Source of the DNA: an uncultured Methylopila sp.
GTDB taxonomy: Bacteria > Pseudomonadota > Alphaproteobacteria > Rhizobiales > Methylopilaceae
Direction of reading: 5' to 3'
Length of the DNA: 64,000 nucleotides
NCBI GenBank assembly: GCA_902168115.1
Contig: CABHPB010000141.1
Coordinates: 104,542 to 168,541 of the forward strand
The notes under the pieces were generated by a model. The model saw only the letters and a program-made list of their open reading frames with translations. It was not told the DNA's origin and ran no database searches. Below are positions 54,104 through 63,574 of this stretch, piece by piece; positions within the stretch are counted from its first letter, which is position 1; every line of letters begins with the position of its first letter. The translations under genes were made by a program, and so were the position numbers.

Positions 54104-56257
54104 ATGGCGACCGCGCTCCCCAATCTCGACGACCGGCGCTGGGACGACCTCGTGCAGGACGCCGTCGCGCTCGTGCCGTTGCACGCGCCCGACTGGACCG
54201 ACCACAACGCCCACGACCCTGGCGTCACGCTGATCGAGCTGTTCGCCTTCGTCACCGAGCGGCAGATCTACCGCGTCAACCGCGTCCCGGAGATGCGCAA
54301 GTGGCGGATGCTCGGCCTCGCCGGGCTCGCGCCGCTGCCGCCGCAACCGACGCGCGTGGTCGCGGCGTTCTCGCTGGCGGAGGGCGCCGCGCCGGCCGCG
54401 CTGCCGCCGACGACGGAAGTTTCGGCCGGCGGAATTCCGTTGCGGCTGTCGCAGGGTCTGACCGTCGCCGGGACCCGGATCGCCTCGCTGAAGCGCTCGG
54501 CGGGCGGCGCGGCGATCGATCTGTCGGGCGCGCTCGCCCGCGGCGATCGCCTGCCGCTGTTCGACGCCGTGCCGGCCGTCGGAGACGCCGTCACCATCGA
54601 ACTCGAGAGCCGGGCGCGGCCGGGCGACCGGATCGCGCTCCATGTCCGTCTGCTCTCGCGGAAATCTTCGCGCGACGAACGGCGCCGGGCGATCGGGGAC
54701 CTGCTCGCGCGCCGCGCCGCCTGCGCGCCGCCGCCCGACCCGTGCGGCGCACGCCCGCGTCGGCCGCGCTGCGGATGCGGATGCGCATGCTACGACGCCC
54801 CGGCGCTCCGCTGGGAGACGCCCGGCGCGACCGGCGAGTGGCGGCCGGCCGATGTCTTCGACGGCACGCGCGGCCTCTCGCAGGACGGGACGATCCTTCT
54901 GCGCGCGCCCGAGGACATGGCGTTCGGGCGGCTCACGCTGCGCGTCAGCGCGGCCGGCGGGGAATGGGACAGCCCGCGGGCGGCGCTCGTGCTGGTCCCG
55001 GACGCGGTCGAGGCTGAGCAGTCCCGATCGGTCTGGCGCACATTCCGGATCGCGCCCGGCGCCGCCATCACCGGCGCTCCGCCGGCGAACGGCGAACGGC
55101 GGCGGCTTGCGCTGGAACTCGATCCGTCCTGCGCGATCACGGCGCTCGACTTCGACGCCGAGGGCCCGATCGCGATCGCCGTGCTCGACTATGTCGAGCC
55201 CGGCCAGGAGCCGGGGCGCGTCACGCTCGACATCGTCCCGCTGCGGCTTGGCGACGACGCCCCCTGGCAGGAGTTCCGGCCGGCGCCCGAGCCCGCCGTC
55301 GCCCTCGGCGCCTCGGTGTGGTCGATCGAGGGCGGCGTGTGGCAAGGCTGGCGCCGGCGCCCGGACTTCCTGGGCTCGGGTCCTGCGAACGCGGACTGGG
55401 TCGAGGCGGCCGGCGGGCGCGCCCGCTTCGGCGACGGCGCCGAGGGCCGGGTCCTGCCGGACGGCGCGTGGAGCCTCGCGCGCCTCCGCCAGACGCTGGC
55501 CGAAGGCGGCGCGGTCGCGGACGGCGCGGCGCTGTCGCTCGACGCCACCCCGCGCAACGCAGCGCTGCTTGGCGAGGCTCCGACGGGGCTGGGCGGCGTC
55601 ATCGCGGCCACGCTGGAGGCCGGACGCGGCCGCGAAGCGCTCGCCGATGCGATCCTGCGCGAAGCGTCCGGCCGCGAGACGACCGGGCGTGCAATCACCG
55701 CGCCAGACTTCGCGCGCCTCGCGCTCGGAACGCCCGGCCGCGACGTCGCCCGCGCGATCGCGCTGCGCGACCTGCATCCTTCGCTCGTTTCGGCGAAGGC
55801 GCCGGGGATGGTGACGGTGGTCGTCGTCCCGAACCGGCCCGGCCCGCGTCCGAGCCCGAGCGCCGGCCTGCTTGGCGCGGTGCGGCGGCGGCTCGACGAG
55901 CGCCGTCTGCTTGGAACCGGGGTCCGGGTCGTCGGCCCCGCCTATCGGGAGGTCGCCTGCCGCGCCAGCCTGCGCGCCCGGCCGCAGGCCGCGATCGAGC
56001 CGCTCAAGGCGCGCGCCGCCGCCGCGCTCGACCGCTTCCTCGATCCGCTGACCGGCGGTCCGGAAGGCGACGGCTGGCCGCTCGGCCGCGACGTCTTCCG
56101 GGCCGAGATCATGGCGCTGCTCGATGCGATCGACGGCGTCGACCACGTGCTGTCGCTCGAACTCGTGGTCGACGGCGCGCCCTCCTGCGGCGACGCCTGC
56201 CTCGGCCCACTAGCGCTCGTCGCGCCGGGCGCCCACCAGATCGAGGCGGCGCGATGA
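54104..56257 (+). CDS. Second large baseplate protein (gpJ/gp6-like)
   Basis: The protein has 717 residues. LPNLDDRRWDDLVQDAVALV and DWTDHNAHDPGVTLIELFAF at the N-terminus, and TGRAITAPDFARLALGTPGR, VTVVVVPNRPG and LDPLTGGPEGDGWPLGRDVF at the C-terminus, are the pattern of putative baseplate assembly proteins. A short Cys-rich insert lies at about 206-232 (residues CAPPPDPCGARPRRPRCGC). It probably pairs with the 1146-residue protein in the wedge (compare Afp11/Afp12). The stop overlaps the ATG of the next gene by 4 nt. Confidence 0.85.
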   Translation: MATALPNLDDRRWDDLVQDAVALVPLHAPDWTDHNAHDPGVTLIELFAFVTERQIYRVNRVPEMRKWRMLGLAGLAPLPPQPTRVVAAFSLAEGAAPAALPPTTEVSAGGIPLRLSQGLTVAGTRIASLKRSAGGAAIDLSGALARGDRLPLFDAVPAVGDAVTIELESRARPGDRIALHVRLLSRKSSRDERRRAIGDLLARRAACAPPPDPCGARPRRPRCGCGCACYDAPALRWETPGATGEWRPADVFDGTRGLSQDGTILLRAPEDMAFGRLTLRVSAAGGEWDSPRAALVLVPDAVEAEQSRSVWRTFRIAPGAAITGAPPANGERRRLALELDPSCAITALDFDAEGPIAIAVLDYVEPGQEPGRVTLDIVPLRLGDDAPWQEFRPAPEPAVALGASVWSIEGGVWQGWRRRPDFLGSGPANADWVEAAGGRARFGDGAEGRVLPDGAWSLARLRQTLAEGGAVADGAALSLDATPRNAALLGEAPTGLGGVIAATLEAGRGREALADAILREASGRETTGRAITAPDFARLALGTPGRDVARAIALRDLHPSLVSAKAPGMVTVVVVPNRPGPRPSPSAGLLGAVRRRLDERRLLGTGVRVVGPAYREVACRASLRARPQAAIEPLKARAAAALDRFLDPLTGGPEGDGWPLGRDVFRAEIMALLDAIDGVDHVLSLELVVDGAPSCGDACLGPLALVAPGAHQIEAAR

Positions 56258-58875
56258 GCAGGCGGGCGGACGGCATCGAACGCGTGAGCTATCTCGAAGG
56301 CGATCTGCTGCGGGCCGACGGTCTCAACACCGCCGCCGCGAGCCGGGACGAGCTGCGCTGGTGGCACAATCGCGCCTGCCACAGGCCCTACGGGATCACG
56401 CTCGGGCTGGAGGCGAGCCTCGAAGCGGGCGGGCGCATCCTCGTCCGGCCGGGCCTCGCCTACGACGCCTATGGCCGCGAACTGGTCCTGGCCGAGCCCG
56501 CCACGATCGCCGCGCCCGACGATCTCGCCGACGCGGAAGCGGCGGAACTGGTCCTGACCGCGGCGGACGCGCGGAGCGCTTGCGGCGCCCCCGAAGCGAT
56601 CTGGCCCTGCGAGCCGGCCGCGACAGCGTCGGGCGCCCGCCTCGTCTGGCTGCGCGGGCGAGCCGGCCGGCGGATCGACCCCGTCCTCGCCCGGCTCGTG
56701 CGGAACGGAGAGGACGTCGGTCTGGATCCGGACTATCGGCCGTTCCTCAGCCGCGCCCTGCGGCGCCCGCGCATCGCGCGCGGCGAGACCTCCCGGCTCT
56801 CGACCAACTGGGAGCGCTGGACCGTCCCGATTATCGGCGCCGATGGCGAGCCGCTGGTCGTCGGCGTCCAGACGAGGATCGACACCCGCGCGGCGGGCTT
56901 CTCGAGCGATCGAAGCGGCAAGGTCGCGCCTGTCTACCTTGCGAGCGCGAGCTGGCCGGCGGAGTCCGGCAAGAGCCCGCTCGCCCTTTTCGGCCACGTC
57001 GCCGAAGCGTCCGCAGACGGCTTCACCTATCGCCTGCTGCTGTGGGGCGTCGCCCGCCGGGACGTCGCGGTGGCGACGGCCTTCGCGCGCGTCCGCTCGA
57101 TCGGCGAGGACCGGCGCGAACTGACGATCAAGGGCGGCCCGGACTTCATGGCGAAGGCCGACACCGTCACCCGGCTGCTCCCGGTCGCCACGAGCGTGGT
57201 CGAGGTGGCGGAGGTCTCGAAGTCGAGCGTCAAGCTCGCGGCGCCGTTGAAGCTGGAGGAGAAGGCGATCCTCGGCGTCTTCCGCCGGCCCGGCTTCGCC
57301 ACGGCGATGGGCGACAGCGCGTCCCGCGTCAGGCTGGAGCTGACCGGCGGCGCAGACCTGTCCGAGGGCGACGCGCTGGTGCGGCCGGGCGACCAGCCGC
57401 CGTCCGCCGCCGAGATCGTCTCTGTCGCCGGCACGACCGTCACGCTCGCGAGCGCCACGACGACGTGGCGGCGGAACATGGTCCTTGGCCGGCTGGCGGA
57501 CGCCGCAATCGTCGTCGCGGCTGAGGGCCTGACGGTCACGCTCGACCAGCGGGCGAGCGTCGCCGCGGGTGACGTCGTCTATTTCGCGCCGGACGGCGAC
57601 GTCGGCGAGGCGGCGAAGCTGGCCGCGGCGGACGGGACGACCCTCACCCTCGCCGCGGGAAGCGCGACGCCGAAGGTCGGCGCCCGGCTGCGGCTGCCGG
57701 AGGGCGAGTTCAAGATCCGCCGAGCCTTCCCGGTCGCGATGACGCTCGAGGTCGACGACGGCTCGCCGTTCCGCGCCGGCGACGGGATCGCGACGGCCAA
57801 GGGCGCCTGGGCTCTGGTCTTGGCCGTCGACGAGAACACGCTCTCGCTCTCCCGCCAGCTGGACGGAGCAGCCGCGGGAGACGCGATCGCCCGGCTGATG
57901 GTCGCGGGCCGCACCTCCGTGATCGAGATCGCCGCGGACGGCTTCACGATGCGCGTCGGCTCCACGCTCGGCCTCGCGGCGGGGCAGCCGATGGCGTCGC
58001 TCGCCGGCGACGGCCGGGAGGAGCTCGGCGCCATCGATTTCATCATCGGCGACTGGGTCAGAGTGACGGAGCGGCTCCTGATCGCGCCTGGAACGGTCGT
58101 CGTCTCGCTGAAGGCGCCGGTCTCCGCGCGCGTGTCATCGGTTTCGGGGGACGGCCGCGAGATCACGCTCGAAAGCGGGGCGGTCGCCCCGACGTGGCTG
58201 CTGTGCAGCGCGGAGGCGGACAGCGCCGCCTGCGCCACCGTCAGGACGATCGCGAACGGAGCGATCCAGCTCGACCGCGCGCTCGACGTCGGCGTCGGCG
58301 ACGCCGTCTGCGAGCTCGAAACCCTGACGCCGTTCGAGGCCTCCCCGGCCGACTCCGACACCGAGCTCAAGGCGGACGATGCCGGCGACCTCAGGCCGGG
58401 CGACATGGTCGGCCGCGTCGAACGCTGGGTCTCCCGCGCCGAGGGCCGGACGGTCGCGAGCGCGCCGAGCGGCAAGCTGAAGCTGGACGCTTCCGTCGAC
58501 GGCCTCGTCGCCGGCGACATGCTGGGACTCGCGGACCTGACGCTCCAGCGGCCGGCTCTGCGCCTCCCCGACGTCGAGGGCGTAGCCATGGGGGACGCGC
58601 TGACGCTCAGCGGCCTCGACGCCCGGAGCGGCGAGAACAGGCTCGGCTCGGCCTTCGTCTCCGCGGTCTCGCAGGACCTCGGAGTGATCACGCTCCGCCT
58701 CGCCGGCCTCGGGGAGACTGACCGCCTGCGCCCGGAGAGCGTGCGGCTCGGCTTCGATTACAACGCCCGCTTCGCCGACACCTTCCCCGCCGAGGCGCGC
58801 CGCGACGGCCTGTTCGTGTCCTGGCTCGGCGTCGAGCGCGGCGACATCGACCTCGCAACCGATCCGGAGGGTTGA
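56254..58875 (+). CDS. Large eCIS-associated protein, paralogue family member D, with a repetitive beta region
   Basis: The protein has 873 residues. The first 120 or so residues (SYLEGDLLRADGLNTAAASR, DELRWWHNRACHRPYGITLG, ILVRPGLAYDAYGRELVLAE) match the same domain in the genes at 58878, 62004 and 62801. From about residue 300 the sequence becomes a long series of short beta segments alternating with small loops (ELTGGADLSEGDALVRPGDQ, TLASATTTWRRNMVLGRL), possibly a fibre or decoration. No catalytic motif is evident. The start is ATG 56254, overlapping the baseplate stop. I do not recognise a named family. Confidence 0.75.
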   Translation: MSRRADGIERVSYLEGDLLRADGLNTAAASRDELRWWHNRACHRPYGITLGLEASLEAGGRILVRPGLAYDAYGRELVLAEPATIAAPDDLADAEAAELVLTAADARSACGAPEAIWPCEPAATASGARLVWLRGRAGRRIDPVLARLVRNGEDVGLDPDYRPFLSRALRRPRIARGETSRLSTNWERWTVPIIGADGEPLVVGVQTRIDTRAAGFSSDRSGKVAPVYLASASWPAESGKSPLALFGHVAEASADGFTYRLLLWGVARRDVAVATAFARVRSIGEDRRELTIKGGPDFMAKADTVTRLLPVATSVVEVAEVSKSSVKLAAPLKLEEKAILGVFRRPGFATAMGDSASRVRLELTGGADLSEGDALVRPGDQPPSAAEIVSVAGTTVTLASATTTWRRNMVLGRLADAAIVVAAEGLTVTLDQRASVAAGDVVYFAPDGDVGEAAKLAAADGTTLTLAAGSATPKVGARLRLPEGEFKIRRAFPVAMTLEVDDGSPFRAGDGIATAKGAWALVLAVDENTLSLSRQLDGAAAGDAIARLMVAGRTSVIEIAADGFTMRVGSTLGLAAGQPMASLAGDGREELGAIDFIIGDWVRVTERLLIAPGTVVVSLKAPVSARVSSVSGDGREITLESGAVAPTWLLCSAEADSAACATVRTIANGAIQLDRALDVGVGDAVCELETLTPFEASPADSDTELKADDAGDLRPGDMVGRVERWVSRAEGRTVASAPSGKLKLDASVDGLVAGDMLGLADLTLQRPALRLPDVEGVAMGDALTLSGLDARSGENRLGSAFVSAVSQDLGVITLRLAGLGETDRLRPESVRLGFDYNARFADTFPAEARRDGLFVSWLGVERGDIDLATDPEG

Positions 58876-58877
58876 GC

Positions 58878-59795
58878 ATGCAGGACCCCATCGGCCTGTC
58901 GATCGCGGGCGAGCGGCTGCGCTTCTTCCCGAGCCAGCGGCTGCTCGCCTCGGATCTCGAAAATCTCGACGCCTACGGCCGCGAACTGCGCTGGCTGCAC
59001 AATCGCTCGCTGCACCAGCCCGGCGTGGCGAGCGGCTTCGCCGTGGAGGGGGCCAAGGGCGCGCGCGAGGTCACCGTCGGCCCCGGCTACGCGATCGACG
59101 CCTTCGGCCGCGAGATCGTGCTGACGCAGGCGCGGACCATCGCCGTCCCCCCGGTCGCGGCGGGACCGGACGGCAAGGCCGCCGTGTTCGATCTCGCCGC
59201 GTCCTATCCGGTCGGAGGGCTCGACACGACCGAGACGCGCGGCGGCTTCTGCGGCGGCCCCGAGGCCGTGCGGCAACGCGAGGTCCCGAGCCTCGACTGG
59301 ATCGACGTGCGACGTCCGAGCGACCTGCTCGGCGAGCTCCTGTCCGCCCAGCGCATCGCGCTCGGCCGCATCGAGGTGCTGAACTGCAAGCTCGCCTCGA
59401 AGATCTCGCTCGAGCGCCGGCGGGAGGCCAAGCCCCCCGCCTACCCGTACATCGCGGCCGGCTCGGCAACGGAGAAGGCCTGGGAGTATCCGACCGCGCC
59501 CACGGCTTTCGGGATCGAGCTCACGGCGCAGGTGGACGCCGGCGCCGCCGGCTTCCGCGGGACGCCGCATTACCTTGCGAGCGTGGTCGGGGACCGCTGG
59601 CCGAAGCTCGACGACGCGGCCTTCCTGCTCGACGGCTTTCCGAGCGTCTCCAAGGCGACGCCGACCGGCTTCACGCTCACCATGCTGCTGCCGACGATGC
59701 TGATCGCGGCCTCGGGTCTGCCTGCGACCGCGGTCCTCGACCGCATCCGCGGCAAGCTGCCCTGGCGGATCGAATGGGTGGGGGTCGAGGGCTGA
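58878..59795 (+). CDS. eCIS-associated protein, paralogue family member C
   Basis: The protein has 305 residues. The domain at 1-105 (RLRFFPSQRLLASDLENLDA, YGRELRWLHNRSLHQPGVAS, VTVGPGYAIDAFGREIVLTQ) is shared with the proteins at 56254, 62004 and 62801. The later part (SLDWIDVRRPSDLLGELLSA, then GTPHYLASVVGDRWPKLDDA) resembles the matching region of the 873-residue paralogue (VYLASASWPAE). I chose ATG 58878 with GGAGG about 8 nt upstream rather than TTG 58872. Its stop overlaps the next ATG. The role is unknown; a baseplate or receptor-contact protein is a guess from position. Confidence 0.75.
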   Translation: MQDPIGLSIAGERLRFFPSQRLLASDLENLDAYGRELRWLHNRSLHQPGVASGFAVEGAKGAREVTVGPGYAIDAFGREIVLTQARTIAVPPVAAGPDGKAAVFDLAASYPVGGLDTTETRGGFCGGPEAVRQREVPSLDWIDVRRPSDLLGELLSAQRIALGRIEVLNCKLASKISLERRREAKPPAYPYIAAGSATEKAWEYPTAPTAFGIELTAQVDAGAAGFRGTPHYLASVVGDRWPKLDDAAFLLDGFPSVSKATPTGFTLTMLLPTMLIAASGLPATAVLDRIRGKLPWRIEWVGVEG

Positions 59796-61984
59796 TGGGC
59801 AAGGCCGACTTCCGCCACCTCAATCGCGAGGGCCGCTGGCTGGGCTGGCGGTTCAGCAACGTGACGGTCGACGACGGCGGCCGGGCGACGCTGACGCCGC
59901 TCGCGTCGGGTCCCGGCGCGACGGCGCCCGCGGGGGAAGCCCCAGCGCCGGCGGGCGTGCTCAAGGGCGAGGACGGAACGTTGTGGTGGAGCTCGCCCGC
60001 GACCGGGACGCTCCACCGGATCGGTCCCTGCGCCGAGCCCGGCGACGGCGCGCCCTGCGCCGGCCCGAACCTGATCGAGCCGCGCGGCCTCGCGCCCGCT
60101 CGCGAACGGGGTCTCGTCTGGCTCGCCGATTCCGGGCTGTCGCGCGTGCTGCTGCTGCGTCCGGACGGCGCGCTCGTGCAGGCGATCGGCGCGCCGCGCG
60201 AGCCCTCGGGCCCCGACGCGCCGCCGGGTACGCTGTCGGGTCCGTCCGACGTCGAGACCGATCCGCGCGGCGCGGCCTATGTCCTCGATCCGCCCAATGG
60301 GCGGATCCAGAAGTTCTCGCCGACAGGCCAGGTCCGGAGCGCCTTCTGGCGCCGGATGCGCGACAGCGGACGTGTCGGCGACCCGGTCGCCATCGCGTCC
60401 CGCGACGGCCCGGACGGCTTCGAACTGCTCGTGCTGGACGGAACGGCGAAGGCGCTGTTCGCCTTCGACGAGACCGGCGCCCCGATCGGCGGCGACGGAC
60501 GGCCCGTCGATCTCTCGGAGGTCGGTGTCCCGACCGCGATCTGCGCCGTCGGCGCGCTGCTCTATGTCGGCGACGCAGCGCAGAACGCGGTTCTCGCCTT
60601 CCGGCTGGACGGCGGCGAGCCGGACTTCGCCGGGACGGTTCCGGGCTTCGCAAGCCCGGTCTCGGCGCTGTCGGTCGACGCGAGCGGCGACGTCTGGGCC
60701 CTGGGCGCTGACGGGCCGCCGGTCCGTCTGGCGGCGTCGGGCGGCTTCGCGACGCGCGGCGTGATGTGGACCGGGCCGGTCAGCGCCCGCGAGCCCCAGC
60801 TGGTCTGGAGCCGGCTGCGGGCGAAGATCGACGCGCTCGGCGAGCATTCCGCCTTCCGCATCCATGTCGCGACGAGCCGCCGCAAGGAGGATCCGCCGGT
60901 CGATCCGGCGGCGCCCGAACCCTTCGCCGCGCCATGGCGGGCGATCGCCCCCAACGTCGCGGCAGCCTATATCGGCGCCGAGCCCGCGCCGTATCTCTGG
61001 GTCGGGATCGCGCTGTCGGGCGACGGTCTCGGCTCGCCGCGGCTTTCGCAGCTTCGGGTCGAGTTCAACCAGCTCAGCTACCTGCCGCTGCTGCCCCGGA
61101 TCTATCGGGAGCCCTCGCTGCGCGAGACCGACCGCGACGACTTCCTGCTGCGCTTCCTCTCGCTGGTCGAGAGCTTCATGGACGACGCCAGCGACGCCAT
61201 CGCCGCGCTCGACCGGCTGTTCGCGGCCGAGGGCGCGCCGCCCGAGGCGCTGCCGTGGCTGGCGGAACTGCTCGGCCTCGCGCCCGCCGAGGACTGGAGC
61301 GTCGCGCGGCTGAGGAACGCGATAGCCGGCGCGAGCGCCGCCGACGCCCTGCGTGGAACGGCGACCGGGCTGCGGCGATCGCTGATCGAGGCGCTCGACG
61401 GCGCTGCGCCCGTGATCGAGGACGCCGCCGGCGCCGGGATCTGGATCGCGCCGGGCGCGGCTTCAGCCGCCGCCGGCGGCTGCTCCTGCGGCGGAAGCTG
61501 CGGCTGCGGGGGAAGCTGCGGCTGCGCGTCCGAAACCGCCGGCGAGCGCGCCTGGATCGACAGCGAGGACGCGCGGCTCGGCTTCACGACCTATCTCGCC
61601 GCGGTCGAACCCTACGGCGCCGTGCTCGACGTCTCCGCGACGCTGGACCACACGCACCTCATCGACGAGGACGCGGTGTTCGAGCCGCTGTTCGCCGAGA
61701 CCGCGAGCCGGGTCGCCATCCGCCTGCCTCCCGGCGCGCTGACCGACGAGCGCGAGGCCGCGATCCGCGCCGTGCTGGCGCGGGAAGGCCCGGCGCATGT
61801 GAGCTTCGAACTCGGCGCCACAGCCGTCGGCGGGCGGCTCGGCCTCGCGACGCTCGGAACGGAGACCGTTCTCGGCGGGCCGCCGAACCCCGAACCGCTC
61901 GGCGGAGCGCGGCCGACGCTCGGCGGCGCGCCGTGCGGCCGCGTCGGCCAGGGCCTGACGCTCGGACGGGCGGCGACCTTATGA
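59795..61984 (+). CDS. gpI-like baseplate tail protein with an N-terminal propeller-like domain
   Basis: The protein has 729 residues. Residues 1 to about 330 show repeated NHL/propeller-like blades (GLVWLADSGLSRVLLLRPDG, AAYVLDPPNGRIQKFSPTGQ, LLYVGDAAQNAVLAFRLDGG). The segment at about 430-545 matches the phage tail protein domain typical of P2 gpI-like proteins (LPLLPRIYREPSLRETDRDD, FLLRFLSLVESFMDDASDAI, PWLAELLGLAP). A Gly/Cys string follows at about 564-578 (CSCGGSCGCGGSCGC). It probably anchors fibres to the baseplate. The ATG 59795 overlaps the previous stop. Confidence 0.85.
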   Translation: MGKADFRHLNREGRWLGWRFSNVTVDDGGRATLTPLASGPGATAPAGEAPAPAGVLKGEDGTLWWSSPATGTLHRIGPCAEPGDGAPCAGPNLIEPRGLAPARERGLVWLADSGLSRVLLLRPDGALVQAIGAPREPSGPDAPPGTLSGPSDVETDPRGAAYVLDPPNGRIQKFSPTGQVRSAFWRRMRDSGRVGDPVAIASRDGPDGFELLVLDGTAKALFAFDETGAPIGGDGRPVDLSEVGVPTAICAVGALLYVGDAAQNAVLAFRLDGGEPDFAGTVPGFASPVSALSVDASGDVWALGADGPPVRLAASGGFATRGVMWTGPVSAREPQLVWSRLRAKIDALGEHSAFRIHVATSRRKEDPPVDPAAPEPFAAPWRAIAPNVAAAYIGAEPAPYLWVGIALSGDGLGSPRLSQLRVEFNQLSYLPLLPRIYREPSLRETDRDDFLLRFLSLVESFMDDASDAIAALDRLFAAEGAPPEALPWLAELLGLAPAEDWSVARLRNAIAGASAADALRGTATGLRRSLIEALDGAAPVIEDAAGAGIWIAPGAASAAAGGCSCGGSCGCGGSCGCASETAGERAWIDSEDARLGFTTYLAAVEPYGAVLDVSATLDHTHLIDEDAVFEPLFAETASRVAIRLPPGALTDEREAAIRAVLAREGPAHVSFELGATAVGGRLGLATLGTETVLGGPPNPEPLGGARPTLGGAPCGRVGQGLTLGRAATL

Positions 61985-62003
61985 ACAGGATGAGGAGGGC
62001 GCG

Positions 62004-62789
62004 ATGAACATGCGGCTCAAGGACCACGGCGGGGGAGACGCGCTCGCGGCCTTCACCCGCACCCGCTTCTTCCACGGACAGCTTCTCGAGGCGCACCACC
62101 TCGAGGACGAGCAGTCCTACCAGAACGGCAAGCGGCGGCTCGTCAACCGCCTCGTCCACGGCTACGGCGTGGTGGCGGGGCTGAACGTCGAGGTCGACCC
62201 GTCGGGTGCCAAGGTCATGGTCTCGCCCGGCTTCGCGCTCGACAAGGCCGGCTACGAGATCGTGGTCCCGCGCCCGACGCTCTCCGAGGAGATCGCTCCG
62301 CGCCCCAACGGCGAGGGCGACCGGCCCCGGCCTCAAGAGCAGTGCCAGGGCGACGAGGACTGGGTCCATGTCGTGCTCTGCTTCCATGAATGCCTCGCCG
62401 CGCCGGAGAGGAGCTTCGTCGGCGCCTGCGACTGCGAGACCGACTGCGAGCACGCGGCGGTGCGCGAACGCTTCGAGATCCGGATCGAGGAGGGACGCGC
62501 CAAGCGGCCGGACCTCGACTGCTCGATCCGCGACGCCGTGATCGGTTCGCGCATCCGCTACGACGAGCTCGTCAACTGGGTGACGACGCGCGGTCTTGAG
62601 GTCCCGTCGGACGCCTGCATCACGCTCGCCAACGTGCTGAGGCCGCCGGCGGACGGAAGCATCGACAACGGCTCGATCGACATCAACGTCCGGCCGATCG
62701 TCTACGGCGCCGACCTGCTGTTCGAGCTGATCTGCGGGCTCGTCAACACCAACGACGAGCAGAGCCGGCCGCGCGGCGGCAAGCGCTGA
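62004..62789 (+). CDS. eCIS-associated Cys-containing protein, paralogue family member A
   Basis: The protein has 261 residues. Residues 16-90 (RFFHGQLLEAHHLEDEQSYQ, NRLVHGYGVVAGLNVEVDPS, VSPGFALDKAGYEIVVPRPT) show the shared paralogous domain. The middle has cysteines in CFHECL and CDCETDCEH, and then RFEIRIEEGRAK. The C-terminal 80 residues look globular (LVNWVTTRGLEVPSDACITL). The ATG at 62004 is preceded by GAGGAGG. The closest relative in the window is the 243-residue protein that follows. The function is unknown. Confidence 0.75.
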   Translation: MNMRLKDHGGGDALAAFTRTRFFHGQLLEAHHLEDEQSYQNGKRRLVNRLVHGYGVVAGLNVEVDPSGAKVMVSPGFALDKAGYEIVVPRPTLSEEIAPRPNGEGDRPRPQEQCQGDEDWVHVVLCFHECLAAPERSFVGACDCETDCEHAAVRERFEIRIEEGRAKRPDLDCSIRDAVIGSRIRYDELVNWVTTRGLEVPSDACITLANVLRPPADGSIDNGSIDINVRPIVYGADLLFELICGLVNTNDEQSRPRGGKR

Positions 62790-62800
62790 GGAGGCGGACG

Positions 62801-63532
62801 ATGAACGAAATGAGCAATTCCGCGACGTCGTTGAAGGGGACGAGCCGCCTGTTCGAGCGTCCGCGCTACTTCCCGCGCCAGCTGATCACGCCGGACGACA
62901 TGAACCTCGCGCAGGACTACGTCCGCAACCGGATGCGCCGGCACAACCGGCTGCTGCACGGCTGGGGCGTGGTCTGCGGCGCGATCGTCCAGCCGGGCAA
63001 GGACGCCTGGACGGTGGTGATCTCGCCGGGCTTCGTGCTCGGCCCGTACGGCGACGAGATCAGCATCGACCAGCCGGTCACCTTCGATGTCCGGCTGCGC
63101 TGCAAACCCGTCGACGAGCAGGGCGGCTGCCCGCCCTCCTCCGACCCGTGGTGCAACGAGGTGGCCGACCCAGAGCCGACCGAGGGCCAGGCGCTGTACG
63201 TCGCCGTGCGCTACGCCGAGTTCCCGGCCCGGCCCGTGCGGTCATCCGGCTGCGGCTGCGGCGGGGACGAGTGCGAATACAGCCGCTGGCGCGACGGCTA
63301 CGAGATCTGCGTTCTCGACGACTGCCCGCCCTCGCACGTCCGCGAGGACGGCGGCGACGGCGGGCGGACCGAGCCGCCGGTCTGCGACTGCCCGACCGAT
63401 CCCTGGGTGGTTCTCGCGCGCGTCACGGCGGGCGGCGACGGGACCCTGACGGTCGAAAGATGCGGCTGCCGCAGGCAGGTCGTCAGCCATGCCTCCGAGT
63501 GGTGGACCTGCGAGGACTCGCGGGACGGCTGA
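62801..63532 (+). CDS. eCIS-associated Cys-rich protein, paralogue family member B
   Basis: The protein has 243 residues. The shared domain (PRYFPRQLITPDDMNLAQDY, NRLLHGWGVVCGAIVQPGKD, VISPGFVLGPYGDEISIDQP) spans about 20-100. Cysteines are then frequent: CKPVDEQGGCPP, SGCGCGGDECEYSRW, CVLDDCPP and CDCPTD, then a C-terminal CGCRRQV. These could hold zinc or disulfides. GAGGAGG precedes the ATG by about 6 nt. It lies just before the DUF4157 gene, so it may be involved in cargo or baseplate assembly (inference). Confidence 0.75.
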   Translation: MNEMSNSATSLKGTSRLFERPRYFPRQLITPDDMNLAQDYVRNRMRRHNRLLHGWGVVCGAIVQPGKDAWTVVISPGFVLGPYGDEISIDQPVTFDVRLRCKPVDEQGGCPPSSDPWCNEVADPEPTEGQALYVAVRYAEFPARPVRSSGCGCGGDECEYSRWRDGYEICVLDDCPPSHVREDGGDGGRTEPPVCDCPTDPWVVLARVTAGGDGTLTVERCGCRRQVVSHASEWWTCEDSRDG

Positions 63533-63574
63533 GGCGACGGCGGCCGGAGCGGGAGGCGGAGAACCGGCGATCCC

